This document shows, in pieces, positions 1-8,130 of a stretch of DNA of 64,000 bases. The stretch is from positions 44,272 to 108,271 of the forward strand of contig NZ_FRCW01000012.1 in assembly GCF_900143055.1 (NCBI RefSeq), written 5' to 3'. The notes under the pieces are model-generated. The model searched no databases. It was not told the DNA's origin and saw only the letters and a program-made list of their open reading frames with translations. The DNA comes from Fibrobacter sp. UWR3. Lineage in GTDB: Bacteria > Fibrobacterota > Fibrobacteria > Fibrobacterales > Fibrobacteraceae. The position numbers and the translations under genes were made by a program. Position 1 is the stretch's first letter; each line of letters opens with the position of its first letter.

Positions 1-380
1 TATTTTCAATCCTTGCGCTCGCTGCGAGCGTGTTTGCGGAGAGTGCCATGAGCAACATTACGGTAAACCTGCGCTATACGGGTAAGAACGGGGCGGCAAA
101 GAAGTTCGCCGAAGAGATGGTCTCTAGCGGGACGGTGGCGAAAATCCGTGCCGAGAAGGGCAACATCCGCTACGAATATTTCCAGTCGCTGGACGATCCC
201 GAGACCATCTTGCTGATTGACGCGTGGGAAAGCCAGGCCGCCATCGACGTGCACCACGCTTCGCCCATGATGAAGACGATTGCGAAACTCCGCGACAAGT
301 ACGACCTGAAAATGACTGTCGAACGCTTCACGCCCGACAACACCATGCCCAAGACCGACGAAAAGTTCATCAGGAAGTAA
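1..380 (+). CDS. Secreted antibiotic-biosynthesis-monooxygenase-like (ABM) protein, 5' end cut by window
   Basis: The reading frame is open from base 3, and its first residues (SILALAASVFA, then ES) look like the tail of a Sec signal peptide, so the true start lies before the window. GTG at 30 and ATG at 48 are in-frame internal candidates. The mature part (~105 residues) has the short ABM/YgiN-like pattern: an N-terminal beta strand (ITVNLRYTGK), a central IRYEYFQSLDDPETILLIDAWES and an H-P-M helix. ABM-fold proteins are small dimeric oxygenases acting on quinol-like substrates or stress markers. Export to the periplasm is an inference from the partial signal peptide. It may belong with the secreted redox genes downstream. 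Confidence 0.65.
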   Translation, partial: FSILALAASVFAESAMSNITVNLRYTGKNGAAKKFAEEMVSSGTVAKIRAEKGNIRYEYFQSLDDPETILLIDAWESQAAIDVHHASPMMKTIAKLRDKYDLKMTVERFTPDNTMPKTDEKFIRK

Positions 381-459
381 GTCGCGACCATGTAACGCCC
401 GCGCGCTGTTTGTCGAGAAGGCGTCCAGCGGGAAATAGGTCGACATTTTTCTCGGCACA

Positions 460-1215
460 TCAGCCTTTTACAAACAAAAGATTGTTTACATGCTCCGTAA
501 TGTAAAGTTCCGTGTCGGTCTCCACCAAGTCGTAACTATCTACAACAGCCTTGTCGTGTTTCTTAAGCACATCCCGATAGCCGGCGACAGTTTCCTTCTT
601 TCTGGCGAAGCGCATGGAACTGTCAAAACAGTCCCGCAGTTTCAAGCCGCAATTGGCGCATTCGCTAATCCATTCTTCCTTTGTATAGAACTTGACGTGT
701 CCGTCTTTTCGGAGTTTCATGTAGTCGTCGACAAAACCGTCTTTGTCGCAGTCGTTTGGGCGGGGGTCCGAAACAAAAAATTGTCCGCCTTGCCTTAATA
801 CCCTGCTCACCTCGCCAATGCCGTGCCCAATGTCAGGGAAATGGTGCATCGCGTACCTTGTCACCACGACATCGAACGAACCCGCCTCAAACGGGAAATC
901 GACACCGTCATAACTTACAAACGAGAGGTTCTTGGCTCCTTCGGCCTTTGCCCTTGCGCGGTTTGCTTCGAGTGCGTCGCAGACGATGTCCAGGCCGATG
1001 ATTTCGCAACCAGGATTGTCTTTCGCTAGCGGAAACGAAAGATAGCCGCTTCCGGTCCCGAGATCAAGAACCCTCATACCTTCAACAATTTTTACGAATT
1101 CGGTTATTTTCTCAAGATGCTCGGAATCCTGTGTTTGCCTGTTGTAAAAATCGCCAGTGGCAAAACATTCCTCAAAACCTTTCCGAGTATCATTTATATT
1201 TTCTTGAATATCCAT
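460..1215 (-). CDS. Class I SAM-dependent methyltransferase
   Basis: 251 residues from ATG at 1215, preceded by AAAGGA about ten bases upstream; a further in-frame start at 1251 lacks this site. Motif I of the SAM pocket is VLDLGTGSGYLSF, the acidic residue of motif II is in IIGLDIV, and motifs III-IV read DGVDFPFEAGSFDVVVTRYAMHHF, as in the UbiE/Methyltransf_11 group. The substrate cannot be read from sequence. The C-terminal third (from about residue 160) has none of the features of UbiE itself, so a ubiquinone or menaquinone role is not claimed. It is convergent with the preceding gene and stands alone. Confidence 0.85.
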   Translation of the reverse strand: MDIQENINDTRKGFEECFATGDFYNRQTQDSEHLEKITEFVKIVEGMRVLDLGTGSGYLSFPLAKDNPGCEIIGLDIVCDALEANRARAKAEGAKNLSFVSYDGVDFPFEAGSFDVVVTRYAMHHFPDIGHGIGEVSRVLRQGGQFFVSDPRPNDCDKDGFVDDYMKLRKDGHVKFYTKEEWISECANCGLKLRDCFDSSMRFARKKETVAGYRDVLKKHDKAVVDSYDLVETDTELYITEHVNNLLFVKG

Positions 1216-1401
1216 GATACCAGTCCTTTCGTTAGCAAAGAAAATATACATTTTTGGAACGACAAATTCTTGAGGCTTAATTTGGGGACTTGAATAATCA
1301 AGATGTGCATGTATGTTTAATCTGCAGAATTTGTCGCTCCGTCAGAAAGTTGCGAATATGCCCTTTTTAAACGACGTGATAATTCTTAAAATTGTGCCGT
1401 C

Positions 1402-2969
1402 ATGCGCCCGCGTCTTTTTAAAATCCTTGCTTCGCTGTTGCTGTTCTTAAGCGTTTCAGCCTTCTCACAAAAAGCAAATGGTGAAATTCCGCAGATTCCG
1501 GATAGCCTCCGCAAGAAAATCGAAAACGAAAATGCTGTTTTCAGTATTCAGGAGGCTCGCGAACTTCGGAACGCTATCCGTGGTGATTCGGCAGACGCAG
1601 CCGATGCCATTGAAGCACCGATCATTCCCAAAGACAGCCTGTTTGGCACCCACGTGAATCCGCTTATCGTCGGGACCGAAGTGCTCGGGCTCAACGCCTT
1701 TGTGTGGGCATGGGATTACTGGGTCCTGGACAAGAGTTATGCACATACGGGCCCCAGCTATTGGAAACGCAACTTCCGCGAAGGCTGGGAATGGGACCAT
1801 AACCATTGGGCCATCAACTTTTACGGACACCCGTATCAGGGCTCCATGTATTACGCTACGGCCCGTGCCAGCGGTTACGGTTTTTACGGAAGCATGGCGT
1901 TTGCCGCCCTTGGGAGCTCCACCTGGGAAATGTTCTGCGAAACGGAATACCCGGCGCCGAATGACTTAATTTCTACGACAGTAGCTGGCTCCATGTTTGG
2001 CGAAGTCCTCTACAGGCTTTCCCGCGCATCGTACAACGGTTCCAAGGTGCCCTGGTACAGGCATCTGCTCGCTTTCGCCCTGGAACCCGCCGGATATGCC
2101 CAGCGCAGGGTGTTCGGCAACAGGGATTTTTACACGGGCTGGACACCAATCGAGTTGACGGTTGCCACGGGTATTGGCTCCAGGTTCGGTTCTGACTATC
2201 GGTTCGGTGGCGAAGATGCCGACGAGCTGGATGCCGAATGGAACGACCGTCACGGAATGATGGCGGTTTCCCTTGAGTATGGTCGGCCCTACACGAGGGT
2301 AAGGCGGCCGTTCGATTACTTCACTTTAAACTTCTTCGGCGAAGGCGGACTTGAAGGGGATGTGTTGCAGATGGATATCATGGGGAAACTTGTGAACAGA
2401 GGTATCCACGGGCGAGGCCATTGGCTTGATTTTTCGGTGAATCTGGATTATACGATACTTTTTACGGGGACCTTGCCACGGTAAGCACGCTTTCGCTTGG
2501 CGGGGCCATGGACATAGCCCTTTGGCTGACTCCCAACTTGCGGTTCCGTGTCATGAACCAGGTTTACTGGATTATGCTTGGCTCTGCCGACATGGGCTAC
2601 GATGACATTATCCAAGAATTTCACCCGGATTACAAGCCCGACATGGATAGCTACCAGTACAATTCCGGCGTGAAATACAGCCTGATGATAGAAACCCTAT
2701 ACAAGAGGTGGAGAATCTACAACAAGACGACGATAGATGCCATGAAGACCATCGAGGGAACGACTGCGGAATATGGCGTTTCGGGCTGGGATTTCTTGCT
2801 CCTCAACAACACCGCGCTGGAATACAGGCTGTTCTCCTGGTTGGATTTGGGCCACAGGCTTGACACCTACGTGAAAATGGCTGCCTATTCCTCGGAATAT
2901 GCTGAACCCATGTCCAGGCGCATCCACGCCTTTTCGTGGTACCTGAATTTCCACCTGCTAGGGAGTTGA
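1402..2969 (+). pseudogene. DUF3943 outer-membrane-type protein, split by a frameshift
   Basis: The N-terminal part (1402-2484) begins with a clear signal peptide (MRPRLFKILASLLLFLSVSAFS) and contains INFYGHPYQGSMYYATARA, which matches what I know of the DUF3943 family (predicted envelope proteins of didermic bacteria). The frame ends at 2484, but the protein continues in the next frame to 2969 with barrel-like alternating strands. Reading one base short near 2451 joins LDY to DTFYGDLATVSTLSLGGAMD, a smooth junction. The whole would be about 520 residues. Either a true one-base deletion or an assembly error fits. The C-terminal end overlaps the convergent LysR gene by 12 bp. Function unknown. 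Confidence 0.7.
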
Positions 2970-3770
2970 CGCCAGCGTCACCTTGAAAAATTCCACGTTC
3001 ATTTCGCGGTCGGCGAGCGGCACAATTTTGCGGTCCTTGGGAATTTCGTAATCGAACTGGTGGTCCGAAACGAAAGTCAACAGCGAAGACTGCTCGATAA
3101 GCTTTGAAATGCCCTTCACGCTGTCGTGCTTGATGAAGGTGGCGTCGGGAATCTTCTTGCGCTTGACCTGCTCCCAGAACCCCACGTTGCTGCGCTGGAT
3201 GATGGTCTCGCCCTTGAGTTCCCGGAGCCGGATGGACTTGCGCTTCGCAAGCGGGTGCTTCTTGGGGAGTGCAATTGAGAGCCGTTCCTGCATGTATTTT
3301 TCGGCACGGTATTTCTTTGCGCGTGGGGCCTTGAGGGTGATGCCGATATCCGCCGAGCCCTCGTTCAGCGCCTTCAGCACGCCCGCCTCGTTGTCGATAA
3401 TCTTGTAGGTGACCTGTGCCCCCGGGTGCTTTTCTTGCAGTTCCTGCACCATCCGCATGGCGGGGAGAATGGCCACCGACGCGATAGAGAACGTGCGCGC
3501 ACCCGCTCCCTGCGGGCTCACCTTTTCCATCATCTCGCCTTGCAAATCCATGATGCGCTTCGCGTATTCGGCAACCGTGCGTCCCTTCTCGTTCAGCTCG
3601 ATGCGGTTCTTTTTGCGCTCGAAGAGCGGAGCACCGATTTCGTCTTCCAACTTTTTGAACGCGCGGCTCACCGCCGGCTGCGAAGTGTAGAGCTTGTCCG
3701 CTACGGTAGAAAGGGTCCCGTATTCCAGGAACCCGGCCAGCAATCGCAAAATGTAGGTCTCGACAAACAT
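2958..3770 (-). CDS. LysR-family transcriptional regulator
   Basis: 270 residues. The N-terminal winged helix-turn-helix is typical: LRLLAGFLEYGTLSTVADKL then TSQPAVSRAFKKLEDEIG and LFERKKNRIELNEKGRTV. The remainder is a LysR substrate-binding domain with two alpha/beta lobes; its inducer cannot be predicted. It lies downstream of the aldo/keto reductase gene on the same strand, and a LysR-type box (3808-3824) sits in the 66-bp gap before its start, suggesting autoregulation. The same box precedes the reductase, the flavodoxin and the CMD/cupin gene, so this is the best candidate for their regulator (inference). AAGGGG upstream of the ATG may serve as ribosome binding site. Confidence 0.9.
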   Translation of the reverse strand: MFVETYILRLLAGFLEYGTLSTVADKLYTSQPAVSRAFKKLEDEIGAPLFERKKNRIELNEKGRTVAEYAKRIMDLQGEMMEKVSPQGAGARTFSIASVAILPAMRMVQELQEKHPGAQVTYKIIDNEAGVLKALNEGSADIGITLKAPRAKKYRAEKYMQERLSIALPKKHPLAKRKSIRLRELKGETIIQRSNVGFWEQVKRKKIPDATFIKHDSVKGISKLIEQSSLLTFVSDHQFDYEIPKDRKIVPLADREMNVEFFKVTLASTP

Positions 3771-3807
3771 AAAAAGCCCCTTTTGGGGGAGAATATAATA
3801 AATCCGC

Positions 3808-3824
3808 TATGCGTCAAGTGAATA
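3808..3824. promoter_or_regulatory. LysR-type box upstream of the LysR gene
   Basis: TATGC-N7-GAATA, one mismatch from the TATGC-N7-GCATA found at 4832, 6178 and 19770. LysR regulators classically bind T-N11-A palindromes. The flanks (AGTGGG to the right) also match those at 6178. Confidence 0.55.
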
Positions 3825-3836
3825 GTGGGGCTATTT

Positions 3837-4775
3837 TCACCAGTTTTCGTAGCGGTGTCCTGTATCAAGGGCGGCGATTTGCTTCATTTCGTCGTCTGTC
3901 AACTCAAAGTCGAAAATCGATATGTTTTCTGCGATGTGGTCAGGGTTCTTGGAGCCCGGAATGGCAATGTAGCCCGATTGCACATGCCAGCGCAACACCA
4001 CCTGTGCGGCCGATTTCCCGTGAGCCTTCGCTATCTTTGCGACAACCTTGTTCCCCAAAACATCTTCGTTGTGGCCGCGCCCGCCCAGCGGGTAATAAGA
4101 TTCCACCACAGCGCCGTATCGTTTTGCGTATTCCTTGAATTCCGTGTTCTGGTAGAACACATGGTTCTCGTTTTGCACCACGGCAGGCTTGATTTCGAAA
4201 TCGGCAAAAAAGCGCTTCGCCGTCTTTTCGGTGTAGTAGTTCGAAATGCCGATGGAACGGATCTTCTTCGCCTTCACCGCACGTTCCATAGCTTTGTAAA
4301 CCGCCTTATCTTCGGCGTCGCTCCCGTGCTGGTGCAACAGCATCAAGTCAATATATTCGAGTCCCAGCTTTTCGAGTGAGTCGTCGATGTCTTCGTCTAA
4401 GGAGTTGCTCCACGGCACCAGTTTCGACGTCACGAACAAATCTTCGCGCTTCACAAGCCCCTCGTCAATCGCCCGACGAATACCCCTACCCACGGCTTCT
4501 TCGTTGTCGTAATATTTTGCCGTATCAATCAATCGATACCCGTTCTTGATGGCGACATAGACAGCGTCTTCAGCCACCTTGCCGCGCAAAGTCCACGTGC
4601 CAAGTCCGAGAACCGGCATATCGAAACCCGAATTCAACTTGACCGTTGGGGCCGCCCCTTTGCTATTCTGCACGCTTGAATCTCCTTTGTTCGAAACTTT
4701 CGGCATAGCCTGCGACGCAGCATCGCTCGAACACGCCATGAACAGGAAAACGAACAAGAAACTGAACCACCTCAT
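3837..4775 (-). CDS. Aldo/keto reductase, lipoprotein form
   Basis: 312 residues. The first 14 are a lipoprotein signal (lipobox LFMA-Cys15), followed by a short Ser/Ala linker. From residue 50 the aldo/keto reductase barrel begins (FDMPVLGLGTWTLRG). The catalytic tetrad is visible: Asp84 and Tyr89 in IDTAKYYD, Lys118 in TSK, His148 in LMLLHQHG. The cofactor loop IPGSKNP is near the C-terminus. The family reduces carbonyls with NADPH. Membrane anchoring outside the cytoplasm is unusual, since NADPH is cytoplasmic, and the same oddity applies to the secreted flavodoxin nearby. A truncated second copy lies at 5893-6146. A LysR-type box is at 4832-4848 upstream. Confidence 0.9.
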   Translation of the reverse strand: MRWFSFLFVFLFMACSSDAASQAMPKVSNKGDSSVQNSKGAAPTVKLNSGFDMPVLGLGTWTLRGKVAEDAVYVAIKNGYRLIDTAKYYDNEEAVGRGIRRAIDEGLVKREDLFVTSKLVPWSNSLDEDIDDSLEKLGLEYIDLMLLHQHGSDAEDKAVYKAMERAVKAKKIRSIGISNYYTEKTAKRFFADFEIKPAVVQNENHVFYQNTEFKEYAKRYGAVVESYYPLGGRGHNEDVLGNKVVAKIAKAHGKSAAQVVLRWHVQSGYIAIPGSKNPDHIAENISIFDFELTDDEMKQIAALDTGHRYENW

Positions 4776-4831
4776 GCCCTAAAAATAACCAAATCCCGTC
4801 ATAAATCAAAATACTTATTTCGCATAAAAGA

Positions 4832-4848
4832 TATGCTTTGAAGGCATA
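4832..4848. promoter_or_regulatory. LysR-type box upstream of the aldo/keto reductase
   Basis: Perfect TATGC-N7-GCATA palindrome 57 bp before the reductase start. It matches the boxes at 6178 and 19770 in both half-sites and spacing, while the seven central bases differ, as expected of a dyad operator. Confidence 0.6.
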
Positions 4849-4849
4849 G

Positions 4850-4918
4850 GCGGGGGAGGTGTTCCCCTCGCTCACCTTCGGCAGGCTCAAGGACCGGGCC
4901 GGGAAAATGCCCATAAGA
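4850..4918. repeat. REP-like GC-rich palindromic repeat
   Basis: Contains the unit CCTTCGGCAGGCTCAAGGAC followed by CGGGCCGGGAAAATGCCC. The same unit recurs at 24990, 27870 and 35575, and in a variant form at 30656. Translated, it gives the familiar LSLPKG/PELVEG-type peptides of widespread extragenic palindromes. Confidence 0.6.
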
Positions 4919-5049
4919 CATTGGTTACGGTGGTAATTTTTTCTCTGTAGATTCGCAAACATTACTGAAATCAGCCCTAAGTCACACTAGTCTTGTTGCA
5001 CAAACGGACAGAAAAATGTATATTGGAAATGTAATAATAAGGGAAAACT

Positions 5050-5328
5050 ATGGTGTTCGCCGAAAACATATTACGGATATTCCGTGAAAACAAACTTCTT
5101 GCGAAGTATCGCCTGAAGGATGTCTTTGTTTTCGGTTCGTCTGTTCGAACAGCAACTCCCAACGACATCGACCTGCTAGTCCGTGATTTCCAGGACTACA
5201 ATGACCTGTTGTCCTTGCGAAAGGAACTTTCCGAAAAAACTGGCAAGTCCGTGGATGTCGTCATAGAGAAGTTCGCAAACCCCATTATCCTGTATCGAGC
5301 AAGCAAGGAGTCCATCCGTGTCGAATGA
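5050..5328 (+). CDS. mntA: MntA-type nucleotidyltransferase antitoxin
   Basis: 92 residues, a minimal nucleotidyltransferase fold. The signature GSSVRTATPNDID gives Gly29-Ser30 and the metal-binding Asp39 and Asp41; the third acidic residue is Asp69 in KSVDVVIE. In type VII toxin-antitoxin systems this protein AMPylates and so silences the HEPN partner. The next gene overlaps it by 11 bp and is that partner. The first codons (MVFAENILRIFREN) match typical starts of the family. Confidence 0.88.
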   Translation: MVFAENILRIFRENKLLAKYRLKDVFVFGSSVRTATPNDIDLLVRDFQDYNDLLSLRKELSEKTGKSVDVVIEKFANPIILYRASKESIRVE

Positions 5329-5758
5329 CCCTAGGAACGACCTTTTCCACTTATTGGGAATGCTCGAATCCCTGTTGAAAATTCAAAAATATACACGGGA
5401 TATTCATTCCACCGAAGAACTTCTTGAGAAAGAAGACCAGATGGTATTCAATGCGTGTCTGACCCTGCTTGCAAACATAGGCGAATCCATCAACAAACTC
5501 TCGGACGCCGCCAAAGCGGGAATCGCAAGCGAAAACATTCAGGCAATTCGCGGTATGCGCAACAGGATTGTTCACGATTATGCGGGGCTCGACTCGTTTG
5601 TTGTTTACAACACTATAAAGAACGATCTTGATCCGCTAAAGGAAACCTTTATCAAAATCATTAGAGAAGGTCTAGCAAACAAGTCCTTTGACGAAGGTGA
5701 ATTTGAAGCAGCGAAAAACGCGGGCTTTTACAAGTTCATTGATTTCAGCGTAATTTAA
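5318..5758 (+). CDS. hepT: HepT-type HEPN ribonuclease toxin (DUF86)
   Basis: 146 residues, mostly helical. The HEPN nuclease motif RX4HXY is intact: Arg81, His86 and Tyr88 in RNRIVHDY. In the DUF86/HepT family this motif cuts RNA, and the neighbouring MntA adds AMP to the tyrosine. The start overlaps the antitoxin gene by 11 bp, indicating translational coupling. All catalytic residues of both partners are present, so the module looks functional. It lies between the reductase and remnants of other genes, as expected of a mobile accessory pair. Confidence 0.88.
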   Translation: MSNDPRNDLFHLLGMLESLLKIQKYTRDIHSTEELLEKEDQMVFNACLTLLANIGESINKLSDAAKAGIASENIQAIRGMRNRIVHDYAGLDSFVVYNTIKNDLDPLKETFIKIIREGLANKSFDEGEFEAAKNAGFYKFIDFSVI

Positions 5759-5804
5759 GAGCTGTCGTACCGACCTGGCCCTTGACTGGGGAATGCCCAG
5801 CTTT

Positions 5805-5915
5805 TTACTCCCTGTTTGCGAAAGCCTTGATGCCGCCTTCCATGAGGGTGGCGGCAAGTTCAATCATTTGTTTAAGCGGGATTTTGCGGCCGTCTTGCAC
5901 CCACTGGCGGCAAAG
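5805..5915 (-). pseudogene. C-terminal remnant of a probable TetR-family regulator
   Basis: Reading leftwards, about 35 codons end at a TAA at 5805-5807: RQWVQDGRKIPLKQMIE, then LAATLMEGGIKAF. This resembles the last helix of TetR/AcrR regulators (W-x-x-D-G, then a leucine-rich helix and GGI). No start or DNA-binding domain is present. It abuts the N-terminally truncated reductase at 5893, which reads the other way. Confidence 0.45.
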
Positions 5916-6146
5916 TACAAGAAGTCGCCCGCGCAGATTATCCTCCGCTGGCACGTGCAGGAAGGATTCTCCACGATTCCGGGGGCCCGCAACCCGGATT
6001 ATATCAAGGAAAACATCGAGGTCTATAACTTCAAGCTTTCCGAAGACGACATGAAAAAGATTCGCGGCCTAGACAAGGAAAAGCGCTTCTTTACCTCAAC
6101 CCTTGCCGAAATCCAGCATTTCAAGGACTGGAACCCCGGCGACTAA
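5893..6146 (+). pseudogene. C-terminal remnant of an aldo/keto reductase
   Basis: About 80 codons homologous to the end of the reductase at 3837-4775: LAAKYKKSPAQIILRWHVQ, FSTIPGARNPDYIKENI and the terminal helix DDMKKIRGLD. The barrel's first two thirds, including the catalytic Asp, Tyr, Lys and His, are absent. An ATG at 5793 opens the frame but reads through the opposite-strand TetR remnant. The 5' halves of two divergent genes and their shared promoter seem to have been deleted together. It lies just before the flavodoxin gene. Confidence 0.75.
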
Positions 6147-6177
6147 AGGCCTTCATTGTCGCCGACCGTTTGCTCAC

Positions 6178-6194
6178 TATGCGCCACACGCATA
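6178..6194. promoter_or_regulatory. LysR-type box upstream of the flavodoxin gene
   Basis: TATGC-N7-GCATA inside a longer dyad CACTATGCG-N5-CGCATAGTG (6175-6197). The sequence to its right (GGGCATAAAAATT) resembles that beside the box at 19770 (GAGCATGAAAATT). Confidence 0.65.
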
Positions 6195-6290
6195 GTGGGC
6201 ATAAAAATTACGCATTACGCGGCCGTCCTGAAATTATTTATATTAAAGGCAACCGGTTCAAGGAAATTTTTAACGAAAAAGGCGGATCCC

Positions 6291-6851
6291 ATGAAAAAAA
6301 TCACCTTGATTCTTTTATCACTTCTTCTAGGAGTCTCTATGGCAGCAGAAAAGAAAATCCTCGTCGTTTACTATTCCCGTGCCGACGAAAACTACACCGT
6401 CGGGAACATTTCCAAGGGCAATACCGAAATCATTGCCGAGATGATTGCGAAAAAGACGGGCGGTACGCTCCTGCATGTGGAACCCGCGAAGGAATATCCC
6501 AAGGGCTACGACGACTGCATCAACGTGGCCAAGAAGGAACTTGCGCAGGACGCGCGCTCGGCCATCAAGCCGGTGAACGTGAACCCCGAAGAATTCGACG
6601 AAATTTACGTCGGTTACCCGGTGTGGTGGGGCGAAATGCCCATGCCCATGTTCACCTTCTTCGAGAAGTATAACCTGAAGGGCAAGACGATTCACCCGTT
6701 CGTGACCCACGAGGGCAGCGGCCTCTCGGGTGTTGCCCGCCTCAAGAAGGTGACCGGCGCGAACGTGACCCCCGGCCTCGCCATCTACGGACACGTGGCT
6801 CAGAACGAACGCGACAAGGCCCAGAAAGAAGTCGATAAGTGGGTGAAGTAG
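6291..6851 (+). CDS. Secreted flavodoxin
   Basis: 186 residues from ATG at 6291. Residues 1-19 are a Sec signal peptide (MKKITLILLSLLLGVSMAA). The flavodoxin fold follows: ILVVYYSRADEN begins the FMN phosphate-binding region, YVGYPVWWGEMPMPM is the aromatic FMN loop, and PFVTHEGSGLSG supplies the next flavin contact. Flavodoxins carry one or two electrons, but a periplasmic one is unusual. This type often accompanies AKR, CMD, cupin and DUF4405 genes, all present in this window. A LysR-type box lies about 100 bp upstream. Its last 35 bp recur at 17124 and 18127. Confidence 0.88.
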   Translation: MKKITLILLSLLLGVSMAAEKKILVVYYSRADENYTVGNISKGNTEIIAEMIAKKTGGTLLHVEPAKEYPKGYDDCINVAKKELAQDARSAIKPVNVNPEEFDEIYVGYPVWWGEMPMPMFTFFEKYNLKGKTIHPFVTHEGSGLSGVARLKKVTGANVTPGLAIYGHVAQNERDKAQKEVDKWVK

Positions 6852-6856
6852 GCTGA
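6816..6856 (+). repeat. Flavodoxin 3'-end tag, copy A (parental)
   Basis: The last ~12 codons (KAQKEVDKWVK, stop) and the following GGCTG. Near-identical copies lacking the rest of the gene occur at 17124-17165 and 18127-18169, each directly beside a toxin-antitoxin module. Confidence 0.75.
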
Positions 6857-6861
6857 TTGCG

Positions 6862-6958
6862 CCTCACTTAGGATTGCTAGTCCTCTTCTTCAATTCAGTC
6901 CAAGAGCTAGCTTTCTCTAAAATCGGCCTTGGAGAGAATGTCTCTGGCCTGTTCAATT
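6862..6958 (-). pseudogene. Scar of a GNAT toxin-antitoxin module
   Basis: Bases 6862-6900 resemble the 3' end of the GNAT toxin gene at 17170. Bases 6915-6957 are nearly identical to the 3' end of its antitoxin gene (17790-17832, encoding QARDILSKADFREF). The whole toxin body between them is missing. This is a decayed relative of the 17.2-17.9 kb module in the same orientation beside the same flavodoxin tag. Confidence 0.7.
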
Positions 6959-6967
6959 TGCTTGAAT

Positions 6968-7008
6968 AAAAAAAAGAGATGAATCCTGTTCACCTCTTTT
7001 TCTTTTTT
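6968..7008. terminator. Bidirectional intrinsic terminator between flavodoxin and pstS
   Basis: Stem AAAGAGATGAA / TTCACCTCTTT (6973-6983, 6989-6999) with one G-U pair, flanked by an A-run on the left and a T-run on the right, so it can serve both convergent genes. Confidence 0.7.
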
Positions 7009-7024
7009 GTAGCCTTTTCTTTTT

Positions 7025-7909
7025 TTACTTTACATCGTTCCACTTGCGGATGAGGCCGGTGTAGATATCCCGCAGCTTTGCAAGGGAAATGTTGGAAATC
7101 TGGTTCTGCTTGTTGACAATCACGGCGATGCCGTCCCGGGCGATGGTCTGGGGAGTCAGGGCTTCCAGTTCGCTGGGTTTCAGGTTGCGGCTAGCCATAC
7201 CGATATCGCAGGTCCCTTCCTTGGCGGCCAGCATTCCCGAAGAGGAATCGTTGGTCTGGATTTCGATTTCCATTTCCGGATTCAGGGCCATGTAGGCCTC
7301 CTTGAGCTTTTCCATGACCGGGGACACGCTGGAAGAACCGGCGATGACGATCTTGCCCTTCAGTTTTTTGGCCTGGAACTTTTTGCCGTCGGAAACTCCG
7401 ATATAGCCGTTGCCTTCGATAATGGCCTGGCCATCGGCACTCAGGATAAAGTCCACGAAGTCCTTTACGGCGTCGTTCATCTTGCCCTTGGTGGCGATGT
7501 TGAAGGGACGGGCGATGGGGTACTTGGCGGCCTTGATGTTTTCCTTGGTGGGGGCGAATCCGTCAATATCCAGGGCCTTCACGGAACCGTTCAGGGAACC
7601 TAGGGAAATGTAGCCGATGGCGTATTCGTTACCGGCTACGGAGCTCATGACACCCTGGGTGCCGTCGATGGTGATGGCTTCCTTGGTGGTATTGTCCTTC
7701 TTCTTTCCGTTCTGCTTGATAAGGGTGCCCACCAGTTCGGTAAAGGCGTCCCGGGTGCCGGAACCTGCTTCTCGCGCGATGACGGAAATATCCATTTGTT
7801 TGGCGGCGGGGGCTTCGGCGTTCTTTTCTTCGTTGTTCCCGTTGCAAGCGGCGGTAATACCCATTACGGCCAAACTAATTGCACAAACGGTTAAAGCCAT
7901 TTTTTTCAT
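7025..7909 (-). CDS. pstS: Phosphate ABC transporter substrate-binding lipoprotein PstS
   Basis: 294 residues. Lipoprotein signal with Cys22 (GITAAC). Two periplasmic-binding lobes follow. Phosphate-contact segments are REAGSGTRDAF and TQGVMSSVAGN in one lobe and IAGSSSVSPVMEKLKE in the other. The lobes appear circularly permuted relative to E. coli PstS, because the canonical GSSSV segment comes second. It captures phosphate for PstCAB, whose genes lie on the opposite strand beyond the porin. Its start faces the putative Pho boxes at 7962-8003, so it and the porin operon are divergent and probably co-regulated by PhoB. Confidence 0.88.
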   Translation of the reverse strand: MKKMALTVCAISLAVMGITAACNGNNEEKNAEAPAAKQMDISVIAREAGSGTRDAFTELVGTLIKQNGKKKDNTTKEAITIDGTQGVMSSVAGNEYAIGYISLGSLNGSVKALDIDGFAPTKENIKAAKYPIARPFNIATKGKMNDAVKDFVDFILSADGQAIIEGNGYIGVSDGKKFQAKKLKGKIVIAGSSSVSPVMEKLKEAYMALNPEMEIEIQTNDSSSGMLAAKEGTCDIGMASRNLKPSELEALTPQTIARDGIAVIVNKQNQISNISLAKLRDIYTGLIRKWNDVK

Positions 7910-7961
7910 TCTTGAATCTCCTTAGTTGGTTTTGAATGATGGCCACAAGTTAGACAAGGCG

Positions 7962-8003
7962 TGTAAAGTCCCAATAGTGGGTTGGGTAAAATCTTTGTAA
8001 AGC
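7962..8003. promoter_or_regulatory. Putative Pho box between pstS and the porin-pst operon
   Basis: GTAAAATCTTTGTAAAGC at 7986-8003 and another TGTAAAG at 7962-7968. An almost identical GTAAAATCTGTGTAAAGC lies in the pit promoter (17064-17102, minus strand). The two TAAA-type half-sites are about 11 bp apart, as in PhoB-bound direct repeats, though the E. coli consensus is absent. Confidence 0.5.
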
Positions 8004-8130
8004 CTTCGCCCCTCTTTTATTCTTTTCAAGAACTTCACAAATATTTTACTTGGCCATCCCTTCAGTTTTTACAATGACAATCTAAGTTGATGCCGTCATT
8101 CAAACAGGGCTTGTCCCAAAGGAGTTCAAA

